This document shows, piece by piece, positions 16,700-25,821 of a stretch of DNA of 64,000 nucleotides (positions within the stretch are counted from its first letter, which is position 1; the number at the start of each line of letters is the position of its first letter). Origin of the DNA: Devosia ginsengisoli (GTDB lineage: Bacteria; Pseudomonadota; Alphaproteobacteria; Rhizobiales; Devosiaceae); contig NZ_CP042304.1 in the NCBI RefSeq assembly GCF_007859655.1, forward strand, positions 3,040,501-3,104,500, given 5' to 3'. Both the position numbers and the translations under genes were made by a program. A model generated the notes under the pieces. The model was given only the letters and a program-made list of their open reading frames with translations, had not been told where the DNA came from and did no database searches.

Positions 16700-18622
16700 A
16701 TGTCCAGACAGATCCACCTGGTCTTCAAGACCCATCTCGATATCGGCTTCACCGATCACGCCGCGCGGGTGCGGGCGCAGTATCATGACCAGTTCATTCC
16801 CCAGGCCATCGCGACGGGCGAGCATTTCTTCGCCGAGGACCCGGACCATCCCGCCTTCATCTGGACCACGGGCGCCTGGCTGATCTGGGATCATCTCAAT
16901 TCCCAGAGCCCGGAGCGGGTACAGCGGCTGGAATGGGCGATCGCGCGCGGGCTCATCACCTGGCATGGCCTACCCTTCACCACGCATACCGAACTGATGT
17001 CGCCGGAGCTGTTCCGGGCGGGCCTCTCCTATGCCGGCGAACTCGACCGGCGCTTCGGGCGCCGGACCACGGCCGCCAAGATGACCGATGTGCCCGGCCA
17101 TACTCTGGGCATGGTGCCGTTGCTGGCCGAGGCCGGCATAAAATTCCTGCATCTGGGGGTCAATACAGCCAGCCCGGTGCCATCAGTGCCGCCGATCTTC
17201 CGCTGGCGCGCGCCCGATGGCAGTGAAGTCGTCGTCATGTATCAGGGCTCCTACGGCGCCACCGACTTTCCCGGCGGCGGCGAGATCGGGCTGAGCTTTG
17301 CCCATACCAACGACAATATCGGCCCGCAAAGCGTCGGCCAGACCGTCGAGGCCTTGCGCCATATCCGGGTGGCCAATCCCGATACGGAAATCGTGGTTTC
17401 GGCCCTCGATGCCTTTGGCGACCTGATGTGGGCCCGCCGCGACAGCTTTCCTGTGGTGACCGAGGAGATCGGCGATAGCTGGATCCACGGCACCGGCAGC
17501 GACCCCGAAAAACTGGCAAGGTTCCGGGCTTTGTCCCGGCTTTATGATTGCTGGGCCGAAGCGCCGACGCCGGAGCGGCTGGCTTTTGGACGCGGGCTGA
17601 CCATGGTGCCCGAACATACCTGGGGCGTCGATATCAAGACCTATCTGCGCGACGAGACCGCGTGGGACCGGGAGAAATTCGAGGCGGCGCGGCAGGCCGA
17701 TTATCGCTTCGCCTACACGGAGCAATCCTGGGCGGAACAGCGGGCCTATCTGACCAGCGCCGTCGAACATCTGGTGCCGGCGGATCGTGCCGTGGCTGAT
17801 GCGGCGCTGGCCAAATTGACGCCACGGGTTCCGGCCGAGCCGGTGGCGGGCACGGAAATCGGGCATGATGGCTGGCGCGCCGAGCTCGATGCGCAAAGCG
17901 GCGATATCGTCAGGCTGGCGGCGCCGGACGGGCGGGTGCTGGAGGGGCTCGATGGCAGCCTGATCGGCTACCGGCACGAGAGCTATAACTGGCATGAGCT
18001 GCAGAAGCATCTCGATAGCTACCTGCAGCACCGGCAGGACTGGGCCATTCTCGACCATGACAAGCCGGGGCTGGCCGGGGCGAAGACGGCGCGGACGGCG
18101 CGCTTCGTGCCAAGCCATCTCGGGATTTCATCCGATGGGCAGACGGCGATCGGGCGATTGCCTGATGATGCGCGGCAGCAATTGGGCGGGCCGGAGCGGC
18201 ACGCTTTCAGCCTGCGCGGGCTGGATGCAAACCGGGTCGAGCTGACGCTGGCATTACATGACAAGCCGGCCAATCGGATGCCGGAGGCGGGCTTTCTCGA
18301 GGTGACGCCGGCCGGGGCCGGCCGTTGGGAATTGCGGAAAATGGGACTCTGGCTCGCCGGGGACAATATCGTCCGGCGCGGGGGCGGCCAGTTGCAGGCA
18401 GTCGAGGCGATCAGGAGCGATGCGGTGGCGGTGACCCCGCTCGATTCCGCGCTGGTTGCCCCGGCCGGTGCGCCATTCCTGCCCTTCCAGCCGGAACGAC
18501 CCGATTTTGGCGCGGGTATGCGGTTCAACCTCTACAATAATAAATGGGGCACCAATTTCCCCATGTGGTGGGAAGGCAGTTTGGCGCTGCGCTTTGTGCT
18601 GGACCTGGCGGCGGGACGCTAG
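16700..18622 (+). CDS. GH38-like glycoside hydrolase, DUF5054 family
   Basis: The 640-residue protein begins with the alpha-mannosidase-like metal motif THLDIGFTD (H12, D14). It also has MTDVPGHT (D130, H134), at the place where GH38 enzymes have nucleophile Asp in D-P-F-G-H. The C-terminal half looks like the beta-rich domains of this superfamily. I recognise the start and layout as DUF5054, whose substrate is not established to my knowledge. No signal peptide is visible, so it should act on imported glycans. It is co-transcribed with the LacI gene and faces the CUT1 operon, so it probably cleaves the imported oligosaccharide. Confidence 0.78.
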   Translation: MSRQIHLVFKTHLDIGFTDHAARVRAQYHDQFIPQAIATGEHFFAEDPDHPAFIWTTGAWLIWDHLNSQSPERVQRLEWAIARGLITWHGLPFTTHTELMSPELFRAGLSYAGELDRRFGRRTTAAKMTDVPGHTLGMVPLLAEAGIKFLHLGVNTASPVPSVPPIFRWRAPDGSEVVVMYQGSYGATDFPGGGEIGLSFAHTNDNIGPQSVGQTVEALRHIRVANPDTEIVVSALDAFGDLMWARRDSFPVVTEEIGDSWIHGTGSDPEKLARFRALSRLYDCWAEAPTPERLAFGRGLTMVPEHTWGVDIKTYLRDETAWDREKFEAARQADYRFAYTEQSWAEQRAYLTSAVEHLVPADRAVADAALAKLTPRVPAEPVAGTEIGHDGWRAELDAQSGDIVRLAAPDGRVLEGLDGSLIGYRHESYNWHELQKHLDSYLQHRQDWAILDHDKPGLAGAKTARTARFVPSHLGISSDGQTAIGRLPDDARQQLGGPERHAFSLRGLDANRVELTLALHDKPANRMPEAGFLEVTPAGAGRWELRKMGLWLAGDNIVRRGGGQLQAVEAIRSDAVAVTPLDSALVAPAGAPFLPFQPERPDFGAGMRFNLYNNKWGTNFPMWWEGSLALRFVLDLAAGR

Positions 18623-18650
18623 TGCTTAGGTTAGACGCGTGAGGGCGGTT

Positions 18651-18800
18651 ACCCTCTCCCCTTGTGAGAGAGGGTGGAAATCCGCGTCCAGCGGATTTCC
18701 GGGTGAGGGGGACCTGCGCCGCCCCATGCTTCACCGCCAGTGGATAACTCGGCGCCCCCTCATCCGCCCTTCGGGCACCTTCTCCCACGAGGGGAGAAGG
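18651..18800. repeat. Two head-to-head REP-like palindromic elements
   Basis: The gap between the GH38-like gene and the convergent TetR gene holds two copies of one palindromic repeat in opposite orientation. The left copy has stems 18651-18658/18668-18675 (ACCCTCTC/GAGAGGGT) and 18676-18685/18691-18700 (GGAAATCCGC/GCGGATTTCC). The right copy has stem 18778-18786/18792-18800 (CCTTCTCCC/GGGAGAAGG). The CCTCTCCCC and GGGTGAGGGG ends are typical of intergenic palindromic repeats common in rhizobia. The pair could fold as one long hairpin and end both convergent transcripts. Confidence 0.75.
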
Positions 18801-18838
18801 GGAAAGCGCCCAGGCGTCAGAGGTAAACACTCCGCCGT

Positions 18839-19504
18839 TTATCCCGATGGCATATCCGCGCCGATCAGGGTCAGGCGGGCGGTGATCTGGGGCAGGACGA
18901 ATTGCTTCCAGCGCTGCCACTGTTCCTCGATTTCCTTGGGCGTGCGCGTGGCCTGCAGCACGGACAGGCCGCGCAGATAGACGGCAAAGGTGGTGTCGAG
19001 CCAGTAGAAGACCTGCGGGTCCTCCACGGCGGCCGCCCCGAATATCTTGATATACATCTGCCGCTGCTGCATGCGCTGGGAGGCGCCATAGCCGCGCATC
19101 TGCGCGGCCATGCTTTCATTGGTGCGGGCGGCATTCAGCAATTCGCCGACCACGCCGAACAACTGGCCGATGGCCAGGTCACGAAAATGGTCCAACGCCG
19201 CTTCGGTGCGCGCCGCGATATCGCTGGGGAGCTTGGAAAAGCGCAGCTCGAATTCGCCGATCATGCGCTGGAACAAGGCATCGACCGCCGCCGCGATCAG
19301 CTCTTCGCGCGTACCGAAATGGTGCAGATGCGCGCCATGGGTGACATCGGCCTTGCGCGAGATTTCGGCAATGGTCGCGCCAGCATAGCCGCGCTCCCAC
19401 AGGCACTCGATCGTGGCGGTGATCAGCGCCTGCTTGGTCATCAGGCTGCGGGCCTGGCTGGCGCGCTTGCGCGCCGGTTCGGCCCCGGCTTGTCCCCTGG
19501 TCAC
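18839..19504 (-). CDS. TetR-family transcriptional regulator
   Basis: The 221-residue protein has a TetR helix-turn-helix (ATIAEISRKADVTHGAHLHH) and a helical ligand domain. GTG 19504 overlaps the thioesterase stop as GTGA. It is the last gene of the SDR-BKACE-thioesterase operon and so the likely regulator of that pathway and of the divergent importer. The inverted repeat at 21644-21665 is a candidate operator. Confidence 0.88.
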   Translation of the reverse strand: MTRGQAGAEPARKRASQARSLMTKQALITATIECLWERGYAGATIAEISRKADVTHGAHLHHFGTREELIAAAVDALFQRMIGEFELRFSKLPSDIAARTEAALDHFRDLAIGQLFGVVGELLNAARTNESMAAQMRGYGASQRMQQRQMYIKIFGAAAVEDPQVFYWLDTTFAVYLRGLSVLQATRTPKEIEEQWQRWKQFVLPQITARLTLIGADMPSG

Positions 19505-19890
19505 TGTAGAAATTGCAACTGCTCCTCGCTCAATGGCAGGCTCTTGCGGGCCTTTTTATCCACATGGACCACAACAGACTCGGCTCGCGCAAGGCAAGTG
19601 TTTGCCTGTTCGAGCGTGTGCGACAGGGTAAAGCTCGACCGCCCGACCCGCGTCAGTGTGGTGGTCACCGTGACATCGGGCTCGATGCCGGCCGGCGCCA
19701 GATATTGCATGCTGAATGACACCAGCATGAACTCGCTGAGCGGGGTCATCGGCATATCGAGGATAATGCGCATGCGCCCATCCTCGACCAGTGCCGCCAG
19801 GCTCAGGCTGTTGACATGGCCCAGGCCATCGAGATCGGCGAAGCGCAGGCGCGCTTCGCTCGTCCAGACCCGGCCTTCGCCGCCGCTCAC
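19501..19890 (-). CDS. Acyl-CoA thioesterase, hotdog fold (4HBT)
   Basis: GTG 19890 overlaps the TAG of the upstream BKACE gene and gives 129 residues, the usual size. Upstream extension of the frame only runs antisense-like through BKACE. The hotdog motif is clear near the start (RFADLDGLGHVNSLSLAALVE), matching D-x-D-x-x-G-H-V-N of YbgC/FadM-type enzymes. In carnitine degradation a BKACE enzyme makes betainyl-CoA and a thioesterase of this class frees betaine. The same order of reactions is likely here. Confidence 0.82.
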   Translation of the reverse strand: MSGGEGRVWTSEARLRFADLDGLGHVNSLSLAALVEDGRMRIILDMPMTPLSEFMLVSFSMQYLAPAGIEPDVTVTTTLTRVGRSSFTLSHTLEQANTCLARAESVVVHVDKKARKSLPLSEEQLQFLQ

Positions 19891-20807
19891 TATGTCCGCC
19901 CGCGCAATGCCAGGGCAGCGCGCGCCTCGTCCGGCGTGGCCACCGGAATATGCAGCTTTTCCAGCACTTCGCGGATCAGCGTGACCTGCTCGGCATTGGT
20001 CCTGGCCAGTTGGCGCGGCGCAATATAGAGCGAATCCTCGAGCCCCACCCGCACGCCACCGCCACGGCTGGCCGACATGACGCCGAAGCGCATCTGCTGC
20101 TTCCCGGCGGCGAGAACCGACATGTAGTAGCGGTCGCCGAACAGGCGCTCGGCCGTCTCGTAAAAATGCTCGAGATGGCTGGGATGCACGCCGATGCCGC
20201 CCATGAAGCCGAAGATGAACTGGATCATGAACGGGCCCTTGGCGACGCCGATATCCTCCAGATATTTGAGATTGTAGAGGTGGCCGATGTCGTAGCATTC
20301 GAATTCGAATGACGTGCCATTGGCGCCCAGCTCGCCGACGATGGATTCGAGCACGGCAAAGGAATTGACCGAATATTTCTCGCGCGACGAGAGCAGGAAT
20401 TCCTTCTCCCAGTCATGCTTCCACTCGCTGTAGCGCGCCGCCATCTGGTGAAAGCCGAAATTGATCGAGCCCATGTTGAGCGAGACCAGTTCGGGGCGCA
20501 GCGCCCGCGCGGCGGCCAGCCGCTCATCCATGGTCATGCCCGGCGCGCCGCCGGTGGAAATATTGATGACCGCATTGGTGGCCTCGCGAATGCGGGGCAC
20601 GAACTGCTCGAACACTTTGGGGTCGGCAGTGGGGCGGCCATCGGGGAGGCGGGCATGCAGATGCACCACCGCCGCGCCGGCCTCGGCCGCGCCGATGGCG
20701 GCTTCGGCAATCTCGTCCGGCGAGATCGGCAGATGGGGCGACATGGTCGGGGTATGGACCGAACCGGTCACCGCGCAGGTGATGATGGCCTTGTTGAAGT
20801 TAAGCAC
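19890..20807 (-). CDS. Beta-keto acid cleavage enzyme (BKACE, DUF849)
   Basis: The 305-residue TIM barrel has the zinc ligands H-L-H (VVHLHAR, H49 and H51) and the late R-V-G-L-E-D segment with the third ligand Glu. BKACE enzymes condense a beta-keto acid with acetyl-CoA and release acetoacetate plus the CoA ester of the remaining part. Known substrates include 3-keto-5-aminohexanoate and dehydrocarnitine. The start overlaps the SDR gene by 8 bases and the end overlaps the thioesterase. The neighbouring dehydrogenase would supply the beta-keto acid. Confidence 0.9.
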   Translation of the reverse strand: MLNFNKAIITCAVTGSVHTPTMSPHLPISPDEIAEAAIGAAEAGAAVVHLHARLPDGRPTADPKVFEQFVPRIREATNAVINISTGGAPGMTMDERLAAARALRPELVSLNMGSINFGFHQMAARYSEWKHDWEKEFLLSSREKYSVNSFAVLESIVGELGANGTSFEFECYDIGHLYNLKYLEDIGVAKGPFMIQFIFGFMGGIGVHPSHLEHFYETAERLFGDRYYMSVLAAGKQQMRFGVMSASRGGGVRVGLEDSLYIAPRQLARTNAEQVTLIREVLEKLHIPVATPDEARAALALRGRT

Positions 20808-21606
20808 GGACGGCCTCCTTGGACAGGTGGGTGATCATTTCGCTGGAATAGCCTTCGAAATTGCCGCAGACGCCGAGCTGCTGGCCGCTGACGAAACGGG
20901 CCTGGTCGGACAGCAGGAAGCAGACGGCCTCGGCAATGTCTGATCCCTCGACCATGGTCTTCATCGAGGTGCGGCTGGTGAATTCCTGGCGGGCGGCTTC
21001 GAGCGCGAGGCCGCGATGCGCTGCCTGACTGGCAATGATGGCCTCGACCCGGTCGCCCGCCACGATGCCGGGCAGCACGGTATTGCAGCGAATGCCCCAG
21101 GGGCCCAGCTCCATGGCCATGGTGTCCGACAGGGCCTCGAGCGCCGCCTTGGTCGCGACATAGGGGGCGCGCAACGGGAAGCCATTGGTGGTGGCGGCCG
21201 AGCTCATCATGACCACGGCGCCCTGCCGCTGCTTTTTCATTATAGGTATAATGTTCTGCAGGCAGTTGACTGCCGCGAGCAGATTGACCCGGACGACGCG
21301 CTCCCAATCGGGCAGGACAGTATCTTCCAGCAGGGCCGTCGGCCCGGCAATCCCGGCATTATTGACCAGGCCGAGCACCGGCCTGCCTGTGCCCGCCATA
21401 TCGGCGACAATGCCGGAAAGCGCGGCCGGGTCGGCCGCATCGGCGGCATAGGCCAGCCAATCGCCGGGCACCTGATCGGCTTTCAGGCCGGGATCGACGA
21501 CAACCGGCGTGCCGCCACGCGCTGCAATTTCCTGGGCGACGGCGAGCCCGATCCCCGAGCCTCCCGCAGTGACCACGTAATATCCGGGGGCAAGTTCGTT
21601 CCGCAT
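20800..21606 (-). CDS. Short-chain dehydrogenase/reductase
   Basis: The 268-residue protein has the NAD(P) motif TAGGSGIG, the NNAG motif, and the catalytic Ser and Y-x-x-x-K (MSSAATT, then PYVATKAA). It is the first gene of a tightly overlapping operon with BKACE and thioesterase. By position it should oxidise a beta-hydroxy acid to the beta-keto acid used by BKACE, taking the place of carnitine dehydrogenase in the known cdh clusters, although it belongs to a different fold family. AAGGTAGAG precedes ATG 21606. Confidence 0.87.
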   Translation of the reverse strand: MRNELAPGYYVVTAGGSGIGLAVAQEIAARGGTPVVVDPGLKADQVPGDWLAYAADAADPAALSGIVADMAGTGRPVLGLVNNAGIAGPTALLEDTVLPDWERVVRVNLLAAVNCLQNIIPIMKKQRQGAVVMMSSAATTNGFPLRAPYVATKAALEALSDTMAMELGPWGIRCNTVLPGIVAGDRVEAIIASQAAHRGLALEAARQEFTSRTSMKTMVEGSDIAEAVCFLLSDQARFVSGQQLGVCGNFEGYSSEMITHLSKEAVRA

Positions 21607-21643
21607 CGCTCTACCTTAAACATTGCAGCTATAATCTTTTTGC

Positions 21644-21665
21644 TTGACGGTGACAGTTTCGTCAA
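21644..21665. promoter_or_regulatory. Operator candidate: TTGACG-N10-CGTCAA
   Basis: A perfect 6-bp inverted repeat lies in the divergent gap between the SDR operon (start 21606) and the importer operon (start 21702). Its position fits control of both operons by one regulator, most simply the TetR protein encoded at 18839. The arms are short, so chance symmetry is possible. Confidence 0.4.
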
Positions 21666-21701
21666 GGAGAGTATTGCGACACGAAGCGGGGAGGCCGGCG
21701 C

Positions 21702-22385
21702 GTGCATTTCGAAGCGGTCTGGGCCGGTTTGCCCTTGCTCCTCAGCGGAGCGCTCAAGACAATCCTCTATGCGGTGGCCGGCTATGCCGCCGGGCTGGCG
21801 CTGGCCATGCTGCTGATCGTCGGGCGCCTGGCCTATGGCAAGGCGGTCTCGCGACCCACCGCGGTCTTTGTCGAGATCGTCCGCAACACGCCCTTCCTGG
21901 TGCAGGCTTTCTTCCTCTATTTCGGCCTGGCCAGGCTGGGCTTCAGCATGAGCCCGGTCACGGCGGCGATCATCATCGTGACCTTCAATTCGCTGGCCTA
22001 TACCGTGGAAATCCTGCGATCGGGGTTGATGGGCGTGCCGCGCGGCCTGATCGAAGCGGGCGAGTCGATGAGCTTTTCGGCTATCCAGATGTTCCGCTAC
22101 GTCATCGCCCGACCGATGCTGCGCGCCACGCTGCCGGCGCTGAGCGGGCAGTTCATCATCATCATGCTCAATACTAGCCTGCTCTCGGCCATCGCCATTC
22201 CCGAACTGACCTATGAGGCGAGCAACCTGGCTTCGAGCAGCTTCCGCCCGTTCGAGGTCTATGTGGCCATTGCGGTGATCTACTTCACCATCTCGGCGGC
22301 ATTTGCCGGCGTGTTCGCCCTGCTGACCCGCGCCGTTACCGGCGACTGGGCCAAGGTCGACCTAGCGAGGAGGGGCATTCTGTGA
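21702..22385 (+). CDS. Amino acid-type ABC transporter permease
   Basis: This is a 227-residue HisM/GlnP-family permease. The loop with the family signature (TVEILRSGLMGVPRGLIEAG) is clear, as are several membrane helices. GTG 21702 has GGAGG 8 bases upstream. It is the first gene of a rightward operon of two permeases, an ATPase, a binding protein and an M20 amidohydrolase, and overlaps the next gene by 4 bases. It is likely to import the charged substrate of the BKACE pathway. Confidence 0.92.
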   Translation: MHFEAVWAGLPLLLSGALKTILYAVAGYAAGLALAMLLIVGRLAYGKAVSRPTAVFVEIVRNTPFLVQAFFLYFGLARLGFSMSPVTAAIIIVTFNSLAYTVEILRSGLMGVPRGLIEAGESMSFSAIQMFRYVIARPMLRATLPALSGQFIIIMLNTSLLSAIAIPELTYEASNLASSSFRPFEVYVAIAVIYFTISAAFAGVFALLTRAVTGDWAKVDLARRGIL

Positions 22386-23023
22386 TCCGCGAATTTACCC
22401 TCAACCATGTCTGGTTCATCCTCGGCGCCGCCGGCTGGACCATCCTGCTGACCGCCATCGCGCTGTTCTTCGGCTCGATCCTGGGCCTGGTGCTGGCCAT
22501 TCTCAGGCAATCGCCCAATGCCATCCTGCGCGTCGCCGCCGGCTCGCTGGTGCGCGTCTTTCAGGGTGTGCCGCTGGTCGTGGTGATCTTCATGGTCTAT
22601 TTCGGCATTGCCGGGGGCGGGGTGAATGTCTCCCCGCTCATGGCCTGCTCGATCGGCCTGTCGCTGTTTGCCGGGGCCTTTCTCGGCGAAATCTGGCGCG
22701 GCGCCATCCAGGCCATTCCGGCCCAGCAATGGGAAGCCGCCGATGCGCTGGGCTTCACCGCGCTGGAGCGGCTGCGCTACGCCATCCTGCCGCAGGCCAT
22801 CCGCATTTCCATGCCGGCCACGATCGGCTTCATCGTGCAACTGGTCAAAGGCACCTCCGTTGCCTCCATGGTGGGCTATGTCGAGCTGATGCGCGCCGGC
22901 CAGGTGGTCAACGGCTCCACCTTCGACAGCTTCACGGTCTTCGGTCTGGTCGCCCTGATCTATCTGGCGATCAACCTGCCCCTGTCATTCCTCAGCAAGC
23001 GCCTTGAACAGGTCAAACTCTAG
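22382..23023 (+). CDS. Amino acid-type ABC transporter permease
   Basis: The 213-residue second permease of the same importer starts at GTG 22382, overlapping the preceding stop. The family loop is FLGEIWRGAIQAIPAQQWEA. Five or so membrane helices are predicted. It should form a heterodimer with the permease at 21702. Confidence 0.92.
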   Translation: MIREFTLNHVWFILGAAGWTILLTAIALFFGSILGLVLAILRQSPNAILRVAAGSLVRVFQGVPLVVVIFMVYFGIAGGGVNVSPLMACSIGLSLFAGAFLGEIWRGAIQAIPAQQWEAADALGFTALERLRYAILPQAIRISMPATIGFIVQLVKGTSVASMVGYVELMRAGQVVNGSTFDSFTVFGLVALIYLAINLPLSFLSKRLEQVKL

Positions 23024-23032
23024 CGAGTCGCG

Positions 23033-23764
<732 letters not shown>

Positions 23765-23798
23765 CGACAAGCAAAACATAACCAAAGGGAGACCCTCC

Positions 23799-24599
23799 AT
23801 GTTCAAGACTATCGCCGCATTGGGACTGGCCGCCGCTTTTGCAGGCCTCGCCACACCCGGCTTCGCCGCCGATCTCGACGAGGTCATGGCGCGCAACAAG
23901 ATCATCATCGGCGTGCAGAACGACGTGCCGCCCTATAGCGCCATCGGCGACAATAACGAGCCCATCGGCTACGACATCGACGTGGCCAAGCTGCTGGCCG
24001 AGCGGCTTGGGGTCGAGCTGGAACTGGTCGTGCTGACCGGCGCCAACCGCGTGCCCTACCTGCTGTCCAACCGGGTCGATGCTGTGGTCGCCACGATCGG
24101 CATCACCCCGGAGCGCCGCGAGGCGATCGACTTCACCCGCCCCTATCTGGTGTTCCAGACCGTGATGCTGGCGCCCGAAGACATCGCGGTCAGCTCGGCC
24201 GACGAGATCGGCGCCTATCGGGTCGGCGTGACGCGCGGCACGATGATGGACCCGCTGGTCACCAATGCCGCGCCTGCCGGCACCAATATCATGCGCTTCG
24301 ATGACGATGCGACCTCCGCCGTGGCCCTGGCCACCGGCCAGGTGGACATGGTGCCGACCGGCGAGTTGATCGCCCGCGCCATTGCCGAGCAGAACCCGGA
24401 TCGCAACCTCGAAATCAAGTTCGTCATGGCCAGCACCTATGCCGGCATCGGCGTCAGCAAGGACAGCCCCGCTCTGCGCGACCGCCTCAACGAAGTGATT
24501 GCCGAGACGCTGGAAGATGGCGCCCTGGCCAAGCTCTACGAGACCTGGCTGGGTGGCGAGCTGCCCGAACTGCCGGCCTCGGTCGATGACGTGCCCTGA
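23799..24599 (+). CDS. Polar amino acid-type periplasmic binding protein (ABC family 3)
   Basis: From ATG 23799 (AAAGGGAGA upstream) the protein has 266 residues with a signal peptide (MFKTIAALGLAAAFAGLATP, cleavage after GFA). Family 3 motifs are present: GVQNDVPPYS, IGYDIDVAKLLAERLG and TPERREAIDFTRPY. The frame extends upstream into the ATPase gene, but that part is not coding here. Placed after its permeases and ATPase, it is the fourth component of the importer. The ligand should be a small charged or zwitterionic compound. Confidence 0.9.
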   Translation: MFKTIAALGLAAAFAGLATPGFAADLDEVMARNKIIIGVQNDVPPYSAIGDNNEPIGYDIDVAKLLAERLGVELELVVLTGANRVPYLLSNRVDAVVATIGITPERREAIDFTRPYLVFQTVMLAPEDIAVSSADEIGAYRVGVTRGTMMDPLVTNAAPAGTNIMRFDDDATSAVALATGQVDMVPTGELIARAIAEQNPDRNLEIKFVMASTYAGIGVSKDSPALRDRLNEVIAETLEDGALAKLYETWLGGELPELPASVDDVP

Positions 24600-24621
24600 T
24601 CGTTCCGCCTGACTGATTGGA

Positions 24622-24642
24622 CGCCCCGGCACTGCCGGGGCG
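24622..24642 (+). terminator. Intercistronic GC-rich hairpin
   Basis: CGCCCCGGCA (24622-24631) and TGCCGGGGCG (24633-24642) are perfect complements with one base between them, folding as a stem with a small loop. The hairpin lies between the binding-protein stop and the M20 start and has no T tract after it. It more likely protects the upstream mRNA end or weakens readthrough than acts as a full terminator. Confidence 0.5.
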
Positions 24643-24657
24643 CATATGGAGCAGCCC

Positions 24658-25821
24658 ATGTCCCCCGCCGACTATTTCCAGACCATCGAAGGCGAACTGA
24701 TCGACTGGCGCCATCTTCTGCATCAGCATCCGGAACTGGCCTATCAGGAGCACTGGACGGCCGACTTCATCGCCGAGCAGTTGACGCGGTTCGGCTATGC
24801 GCCGCATCGCGGGCTGGGCGGCACGGGCGTGGTGGCCAGCATCACGCGCGGGGAAGGACCTTCGATCGGCTTGCGGGCCGATATGGATGCATTGCCGGTG
24901 GAGCAGCAGACCGGTCTGCCCTATGCCTCGCTTAATGCCGGCTGCATGCATGCCTGCGGCCATGACGGCCATGTGGTCATGCTGCTGGCAGCGGCGCGGT
25001 GGTTTGCCGAGCATGGCCAGTTTTCCGGCACGATCAATTTCATCTTCCAGCCGGCCGAAGAGGGCGAGGCCGGCGCCGCGGCCATGCTGCGGGATGGGCT
25101 GTTTGAAACCTTTCCGATGCGTGAAGTCTATGGCCTGCACAACTGGCCGGGCCTGCCCGAAGGGCAGTTCGCCGGACGGGTCGGCGCGCAGATGGCGGCC
25201 TTCGATACATTCGAAATCACCCTCGCCGGCCGGGGCGCCCATGCCGCCATGCCGCATATGGGGCAGGACGTGCTGCTGGCCGCCGCCCATATCCAGAGCC
25301 AGTTGCAATCGATCGTGGCGCGATCGGTCGATCCGCTGCAGACGGCGGTGGTTTCGGTCACCCAGATCCATGGCGGCGATAGCTGGAACGTGCTGCCGGC
25401 AGACGCTGTGCTGCGAGGCTGTACGCGCCATCTCGATGCCGAAGTCCAGCAGCTCATCCGCGAGCGGATGGCGGCCGTGGTGGCTGGTGTGGCGGACAGT
25501 TTCGGCATCAGCGCCAAGTTGCACTACCAGCCGCGCTATCCGGCGACGATCAACACCGCCCGCGAGGTCGGCATCGCCATGGCCGCTGCGGCCGATGTGG
25601 CGGGCGACGACAACGCCATCGAGCCGCCGCATCCCTCCATGGCCTCGGAGGATTTCGCCTTCATGCTGCAGCAGCGGCCCGGCGCCTATCTGTGGCTGGG
25701 CGCCGGTTCGACCAATGACGGCCGCGTGCTGCACAGCGCGCGCTTCGATTTCAATGACCGCATCCTGACCACAGGCGCGCGCTGGTGGGTCGCCCTGGCC
25801 TTGCGCGCGCTGGCGGACTAG
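24658..25821 (+). CDS. M20 family amidohydrolase (hippurate hydrolase/N-acyl amino acid hydrolase type)
   Basis: ATG 24658 has GGAG 6 bases upstream. ATG 24646 is also possible, giving 4 more residues. Metal-site motifs of the IAA-amino acid/hippurate hydrolase group are present: CMHACGHDGH, catalytic EEGEAG and the late HPSMASEDFAF. The enzyme cleaves an amide to a free acid and an amine. At the end of the importer operon facing the SDR-BKACE operon, it probably releases the pathway substrate from an acylated form. Its stop shares CTAG with the convergent ATPase gene. Confidence 0.88.
   Translation: MSPADYFQTIEGELIDWRHLLHQHPELAYQEHWTADFIAEQLTRFGYAPHRGLGGTGVVASITRGEGPSIGLRADMDALPVEQQTGLPYASLNAGCMHACGHDGHVVMLLAAARWFAEHGQFSGTINFIFQPAEEGEAGAAAMLRDGLFETFPMREVYGLHNWPGLPEGQFAGRVGAQMAAFDTFEITLAGRGAHAAMPHMGQDVLLAAAHIQSQLQSIVARSVDPLQTAVVSVTQIHGGDSWNVLPADAVLRGCTRHLDAEVQQLIRERMAAVVAGVADSFGISAKLHYQPRYPATINTAREVGIAMAAAADVAGDDNAIEPPHPSMASEDFAFMLQQRPGAYLWLGAGSTNDGRVLHSARFDFNDRILTTGARWWVALALRALAD

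Noticed and set aside
19501..20298. A 265-residue version of the thioesterase.
   Set aside because: The first half is an out-of-frame reading of the BKACE gene. The GTG at 19890, overlapping the BKACE stop, gives the normal hotdog length.
24622..24642. Hairpin before the M20 gene as a riboswitch.
   Set aside because: It is a single GC stem of 21 bases with no conserved aptamer-like context. An mRNA-end structure is enough to explain it.
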